Virus record (IMG/VR): IMGVR_UViG_3300035670_000561
Coordinates: 1 to 39,491 of that record
Direction: 5' to 3' (one strand)
Source of the DNA: a virus
Length of the DNA stretch: 39,491 nucleotides
The notes below the pieces were generated by a model. It saw only the letters and a program-made list of their open reading frames with translations, did not search any database and had not been told where the DNA came from. Below, in pieces: positions 38,630-39,491 of this stretch; position 1 is the stretch's first letter, and every line of letters starts with the position of its first letter. The position numbers and the translations under genes are program-made.

Positions 38630-39491
38630 ATGGCGACTCTTCGCTCTGACATCATCATCCCCGAGGTATTTACGCCTTACGTCATTGAGCAAACCACCCA
38701 GCGTGATGCCTTTTTGGCTTCCGGCGTGGTGCAGCCGATGGCTGAGCTGAATGCCACTGAGGGTGGTGACTTTATCAACGTTCCTTTCTGGAAAGCCAAC
38801 CTGTCCGGCGACTTTGAAGTGCTGTCTGACAGCTCTTCGTTGACCCCCGGCAAAATCACTGCTGACAAGCAAGTCGGCGTGATTCTGCACCGTGGCCGTG
38901 CTTTCGAGGCTCGTGACCTGGCTGCTCTTGCTGCCGGTGCCGACCCGATGGCTGCCATTGGCGCCAAGATTGCTGACTATGTTGCCAACCAGCGCCAGAA
39001 GGACTTGCTGTCCTGCTTGGCCGGTGTGTTCGGCAGCCTGGGCGGCACCAGCAGCAGCGCTGCTTTCTTCGGTCTGACCATTGATGGTGAGTCCGGCGAT
39101 ACCCCCACCACACTGAGCCCCCGCCACGTTGCTGAGGCTAAGTCCCTGCTGGGTGACCAAGGCGACAAGCTGACCGCCGTTTGCATGCACAGCAAGGTCT
39201 ATTACGACCTCGTTGAGCGCAAGGCGATTGACTATGTGACCGCCGCCGAAGCTCGTCAGACCCCTGACGCCTCGATGCCTGATGCATTCGCTGGCAGCAT
39301 TGCCGGTGCATACGCTGGCAGCTTGAGCGTGCCCACCTACTGCGGCCTGCGTGTCATCGTTTCTGATGATGTGCAAGTTGACAGCGGCGAGTACGCCACC
39401 TACTTCTTCACCCAAGGTGCTGTCGCCTCCGGCGAACAGATGGCAATGCAGACCGAAACCGACCGTGACATCCTCGCCAAGAGCGATGCCA
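38630..39491 (+). CDS. major capsid protein (3' end outside window)
   Basis: The first 287 codons of a major capsid protein: MATLRSDIIIPEVFTPYVIE, GGDFINVPFWKANLSGDFEV, HRGRAFEARDLAALAAGADP, TAVCMHSKVYYDLVERKAID and GLRVIVSDDVQVDSG. The layout (N-terminal arm, beta-rich P-like strands, C-terminal Y-FFTQGAVASGEQ strand) matches HK97-fold coat proteins related to those seen in environmental phages. It ends mid-frame after AKSDA; family members normally continue about 50 residues. It has its own scaffold gene, so no delta domain is expected. Confidence 0.9.
   Translation, partial: MATLRSDIIIPEVFTPYVIEQTTQRDAFLASGVVQPMAELNATEGGDFINVPFWKANLSGDFEVLSDSSSLTPGKITADKQVGVILHRGRAFEARDLAALAAGADPMAAIGAKIADYVANQRQKDLLSCLAGVFGSLGGTSSSAAFFGLTIDGESGDTPTTLSPRHVAEAKSLLGDQGDKLTAVCMHSKVYYDLVERKAIDYVTAAEARQTPDASMPDAFAGSIAGAYAGSLSVPTYCGLRVIVSDDVQVDSGEYATYFFTQGAVASGEQMAMQTETDRDILAKSDA

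Noticed and set aside
38585-39415. Long - strand open frame (276 codons) over the capsid gene
   Set aside because: It mirrors the capsid coding frame, has low-complexity Gly/Val/Ala composition, and lacks any recognisable domain; the + strand gene is certain.
1-39491. Terminal direct repeat between the two window ends
   Set aside because: The first and last bases show no matching stretch by eye, so no physical-end repeat can be claimed.

Overview
The window is most of the genome of a long, non-contractile-tailed double-stranded DNA phage (a siphovirus). The likely host is a cyanobacterium of the Synechococcus/Cyanobium type. That host call is an inference from the primary-type sigma factor and from several tiny proteins that I recognise from cyanophages; no photosynthesis gene is present to confirm it. 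Genes are packed with ATGA/GTGA overlaps. I see no integrase, excisionase-attachment site, tRNA, rRNA, CRISPR array or insertion sequence, so a lytic life style is the simplest reading. The major capsid gene runs off the right end and the window opens in the last codons of an ORF in the head-completion region, so the two ends are close to each other on the real genome.

Layout. (1) 1-13.4 kb, + strand: head-tail connectors, two tandem tail-tube paralogues, a G/GT frameshift chaperone pair, tape measure, then lambda-order tail-tip genes M, L, K (split into JAB and NlpC/P60 genes), I and J, then a fibre. (2) 13.4-18.2 kb, + strand: second fibre, small proteins, a membrane-protein/lysis cluster that includes a second apparent -1 frameshift, a lysozyme-peptidase endolysin, a metallophosphoesterase and an HNH protein. 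(3) 18.1-26.6 kb, mostly - strand: sigma factor, dCTP deaminase-like enzyme, zinc-ribbon and ribbon-helix-helix proteins, SSB, Bet/RecT annealase, RecE-like exonuclease, VRR-NUC nuclease, SF2 helicase and two accessory genes. (4) 26.6-32.2 kb, + strand: from a divergent promoter/operator region come a small RHH protein, a primase-helicase, an iteron-rich non-coding region, a second RHH protein, a sliding clamp and a ParB-methyltransferase fusion. (5) 32.2-39.5 kb, + strand: terminase subunits, portal, MuF protein, small basic proteins, scaffold and major capsid protein.

How it fits together. The phage brings its own primase-helicase, SSB and beta clamp but no DNA polymerase, so it probably recruits host Pol III. 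Bet, RecE-like exonuclease, VRR-NUC and helicase form a recombination set. The sigma factor keeps residues for -10 recognition but has an altered region 4.2, suggesting that it redirects host RNA polymerase. A TAAACTGACG motif repeated at three rightward gene junctions is a candidate target.

Most noteworthy: the 15407-15804 frameshift fusion in the lysis cluster, the iteron array at 29304-29552 next to an RHH gene, and the symmetric divergent operator at 26621-26659.
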